In this document: positions 60,290-64,000 of the stretch, one piece after another
Layout: each line of letters begins with the position of its first letter
How positions within the stretch are numbered: position 1 is the stretch's first letter
NCBI RefSeq assembly: GCF_031755915.1
Contig: NC_083379.1
Location: forward strand, 15,485,501 to 15,549,500
Source of the DNA: Ziziphus jujuba
Taxonomy: Eukaryota; Streptophyta; Magnoliopsida; Rosales; Rhamnaceae
Reading direction: 5' to 3'
DNA: 64,000 nt
Notes under the pieces: model-generated
Database searches by the model: none
What the model was told of the DNA's origin: nothing
Seen by the model: the letters and a program-made list of their open reading frames with translations, nothing else
Made by a program: the position numbers and the translations under genes

Positions 60290-60560
60290 ATTTTTAAATT
60301 TAAGTTGCAAAGGAGAAAAAAAAACATTGTTTGGAATACTGGTTCATACTTTTCAATGATCAATTCACCATGCTTGAAATTCAACTCCAGCCAGACGGTC
60401 TCGATTATTCCATCATTGTGTCTCTTAAGGCCATAAGATCTACCTTGGTAATCAAACTGTTCTTATCACAAAGCCACCTAGACACCAAAAAATTATCATC
60501 CTCCTTTCAAGAAGTATGACATCTCTCAAGGGCTCAACAAATCAACTTGATTTCCAAAGA
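60290..60560 (-). pseudogene. Possible upstream exon(s) of the same minus-strand relic
   Basis: Two overlapping minus-strand frames look protein-like. One reads KEDDNFLVSRWLCDKNSLIT, then KVDLMALRDTMME before a stop. The other reads FDYQGRSYGLKRHNDGIIET, then VWLELNFKHGELIIEKYEPV. Only one can be ancestral; a frameshift could join them. A GT follows the second near 60330. No family recognised. Confidence 0.22.
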
Positions 60561-62100
<1,540 letters not shown>

Positions 62101-63044
62101 TCACATAAACATTTTGAAAGGGAAAGTAGGGAAAAAAAAAAAACAAACAGATTGTATTGTTGAAGGTATTTTGGTCCGAATATGTAAAAAGATGGTTTTT
62201 TTTTTTAAATTGTTATTTTTCAATTGTTAATTCATATAATGACCATTTAAAAAAAAAAACCATAAATGAAATCATGTTTTCTCCAGAAAACTATAATAAG
62301 TTTCTATTTCATTTTGAAAAATATATGCATATAAAATAATATATAAAAGAGGTAGTTACTCGACCTCAAGCTCATGAAGAAAATTTCATATTATATGTTC
62401 TATGCTATTAATTGTTACCCACTTCCTTTTTTTTTTTTTTTTTTTTTTTTAAAGTGAAAACGTCAATTGAGTTATACTGTAATGGGCAAATGGACAAAAG
62501 CTTGGAGAAACAAAAAAATATACAATAATAAAATTTAGGATAGTGATAGTTCTAAATGCGCATTATATATACAAAACAATCATACCTTTCATTGCACTAT
62601 AATTCAATGCAGAATTGCTTTTCTAATCCTCTGTTTTTTTTTATAATTTGTAGGATTATCCAGCAATCAATAGAATATAGATGGAATCCCAATTGGTGGA
62701 TACTGGCTGGTAATAATTTTAAAAAAGGAAAATTAATTTTTAGGCCCTTTTGTGCATTGTGTGGAAAAAGTACGTAAAAAAAGAAATTAATTGGTTTTGT
62801 CATTTATGTATTTTGAATCACAACATAGGGTACAATTCTACTGTCCAGATCCAGGTTCACTTCAACCTTTGCTATCTCTACAACAATAATGGGCCCAATT
62901 CAATAATTTGGCCTCAAATGAGTTAGCTCAAAGATGGCTGCTGTTTTAAGAATCTCGATCTTTTCCCACTTCATTTTCATACTTCATTTTCCTATAAATT
63001 ACTTCCAATAATGGGCCAATTTAAATAACTGGGCCGAAGATGAG
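62101..63044. other. AT-rich intergenic DNA with a diverged ~120-bp duplication
   Basis: No gene. 62889-62990 and 63008-63085 share AATAATGGGCC.A.TT.AATA..., TGAGTTA, ATGGCTGCTG/AAGGCTACTA and TTTTCCCACTT, suggesting an old tandem duplication. Poly-T at 62428-62451. Confidence 0.5.
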
Positions 63045-63248
63045 TTAAATAAGGCTACTATTTTCCCACTTTATTTTTATGTAATACAAAAGAAAACATA
63101 CCACCCACCGCCAACTAGGTCTTATTTCTTCATCATGTGCAAGCTTGCGGCTATCTTCTTCATCGGCTATACTAACAGAAGTAGCCAAGTCTGGCAAATG
63201 GCTATTGTCAATTTTTTCACTGTTGATAGGTTGGTGTATGTTTGCCAC
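63045..63248 (-). CDS. Short hypothetical open frame or first exon, minus strand
   Basis: A 67-residue frame with a good start context (AAACATGGCC). It begins MANIHQPINSEKIDNSHLPD and includes an acidic stretch (ADEEDSRKLAHDEEI) and RPSWRWV before low-quality sequence. The upstream minus strand has TTTAAAATATTT and a TTGACTTG. A donor-like GTGGTATG lies after RPSWRW, so it may be a first exon whose remaining exons are not visible. Family unknown; chance is possible. Confidence 0.22.
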   Translation of the reverse strand: MANIHQPINSEKIDNSHLPDLATSVSIADEEDSRKLAHDEEIRPSWRWVVCFLLYYIKIKWENSSLI

Positions 63249-63342
63249 AAGTCAATGCAAATATTTTAAAGAGTTTGCTATTTCTAGAAGGAAGCAAACT
63301 TTAGCTTGGTTTGTGTCACTTTGAGCTTTGTGTACAATATCA

Positions 63343-63344
63343 TA

Positions 63345-63387
<43 letters not shown>
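63343..63387 (+). repeat. (TTA)n microsatellite
   Basis: About 15 uninterrupted TTA/ATT triplets. Confidence 0.95.
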
Positions 63388-63837
63388 TAAACTTTGTAAT
63401 ACTTTTAAAATATATTATTATTTTTAATAATTTATATTTATATTATTTGTTGGAGCAAAATTTTGTCAGCTCCACCAAATCAAGTCAAACTTTAAATCTT
63501 CCATTTGCATTTGCCTTTTGTCACGCTCGAGTTGAGCTTACATTCTCTCATTTTCATCTTGAGCTTGTCTTTCATATTTTGGAGCTCGTATTCACTTATA
63601 CTCCTCACGAGCTCATCTCCTTGCATTAAGGGACAGCCTAAGGTCAACCGTCAAGCCTACCATTGGGTGAAGAGAAAACATCACTCATTGATCTTAACAG
63701 GGAGCTGCCTTGTCCATTTCAGACCTTTGGTGGAGTTAGGGACCTCAAGTTTCCATCTCTCCTCGTTTCCCCTACAGGTGCTCCTGCATGTCATTTTCCT
63801 AACTTTGACCTAGCCAAGTCATGTTGGGATCCTACCA

Positions 63838-64000
63838 GGGCCGGCTGAAGCTTACATGGGGCCTTTGGCAAGAAAGGATATAAAGTTTATTTTTATACTC
63901 AATGTTATTTTAGTGTTTAATACTAAAATACTTATAAAAAAAAACAATTATACATTAAATATACTATAAAAATATATAAAATAAAATTATAATTCCATTT
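63838..64000. mobile_element. Terminus of a DNA transposon, cut by the window end
   Basis: AGGGCCGGCTGAAGCTTACA, then TGGGGCCTTTGGCAAGAAA, begins here and is followed by AT-rich DNA. AGGGCCGGC...ATGGGGCCT.GGC is a familiar start of a plant DNA-transposon/MITE family (established from general knowledge, superfamily uncertain). The other end is outside the window. Confidence 0.4.

Noticed and set aside
63505..63848. Overlapping 102- and 61-residue frames at the right end
   Set aside because: Two frames open over the same DNA, no recognised domain or splice structure; probably repeat-derived, so not called as genes.

Overview
This is a nuclear segment from a plant, almost certainly a eudicot. 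It carries intron-containing plant gene families (a Stig1-type cysteine-rich peptide, a pectate lyase, a WAK-type galacturonan-binding membrane protein and a group IIb WRKY factor). The intergenic DNA is very AT-rich and full of plant retroelements. I cannot name the species from sequence alone. Nothing looks bacterial, viral or organellar.

Layout. 1-8842 is a pile of related long LTRs, Ty3/gypsy of Del/Tekay-like style. One almost complete 3.2-kb solo LTR (3307-6543) sits inside an older copy, and a third truncated copy lies inverted at 7044-8842. 8860-10220 holds an inverted-repeat AT-rich element and a decayed Ty1/copia gag. 10243-13270 looks like the 5' part of a minus-strand gypsy element (LTR, tRNA-Met primer site, short gag start). 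13271-15971 is the upstream region of a STIG1-like gene (15972-16445). 16883-23889 is a second LTR mosaic of the same family as the first. 24369-30353 is a MITE-like inverted-repeat element split by a 5.7-kb non-LTR retrotransposon (LINE), which has a 16-bp target-site duplication.

The gene-bearing part follows: a four-exon pectate lyase (31667-34270, +), a three-exon WAK-like protein without a kinase (35208-36442, -), about 14 kb of gene-free AT-rich DNA with minisatellites and MITE relics, and a six-exon WRKY6/31/42-like transcription factor (50962-53470, +). The right end has a repeat rich in degenerate GACCCGTTT motifs (about 56680-57735), a broken MULE transposase (57840-59425), a possible decayed minus-strand gene (59877-60560), a 65-unit CT microsatellite and the start of another transposon.

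The genes do not form an operon or an obvious pathway. Pectate lyase and the galacturonan-binding WAK-like protein are neighbours that both deal with pectin, which may be coincidence. I found no convincing undescribed system. The most useful observations are the dated nesting of elements, a GC-AG intron in the pectate lyase, the kinase-less WAK protein, and several unusually long simple tracts, namely (CT)65 and G/C homopolymers up to 24.
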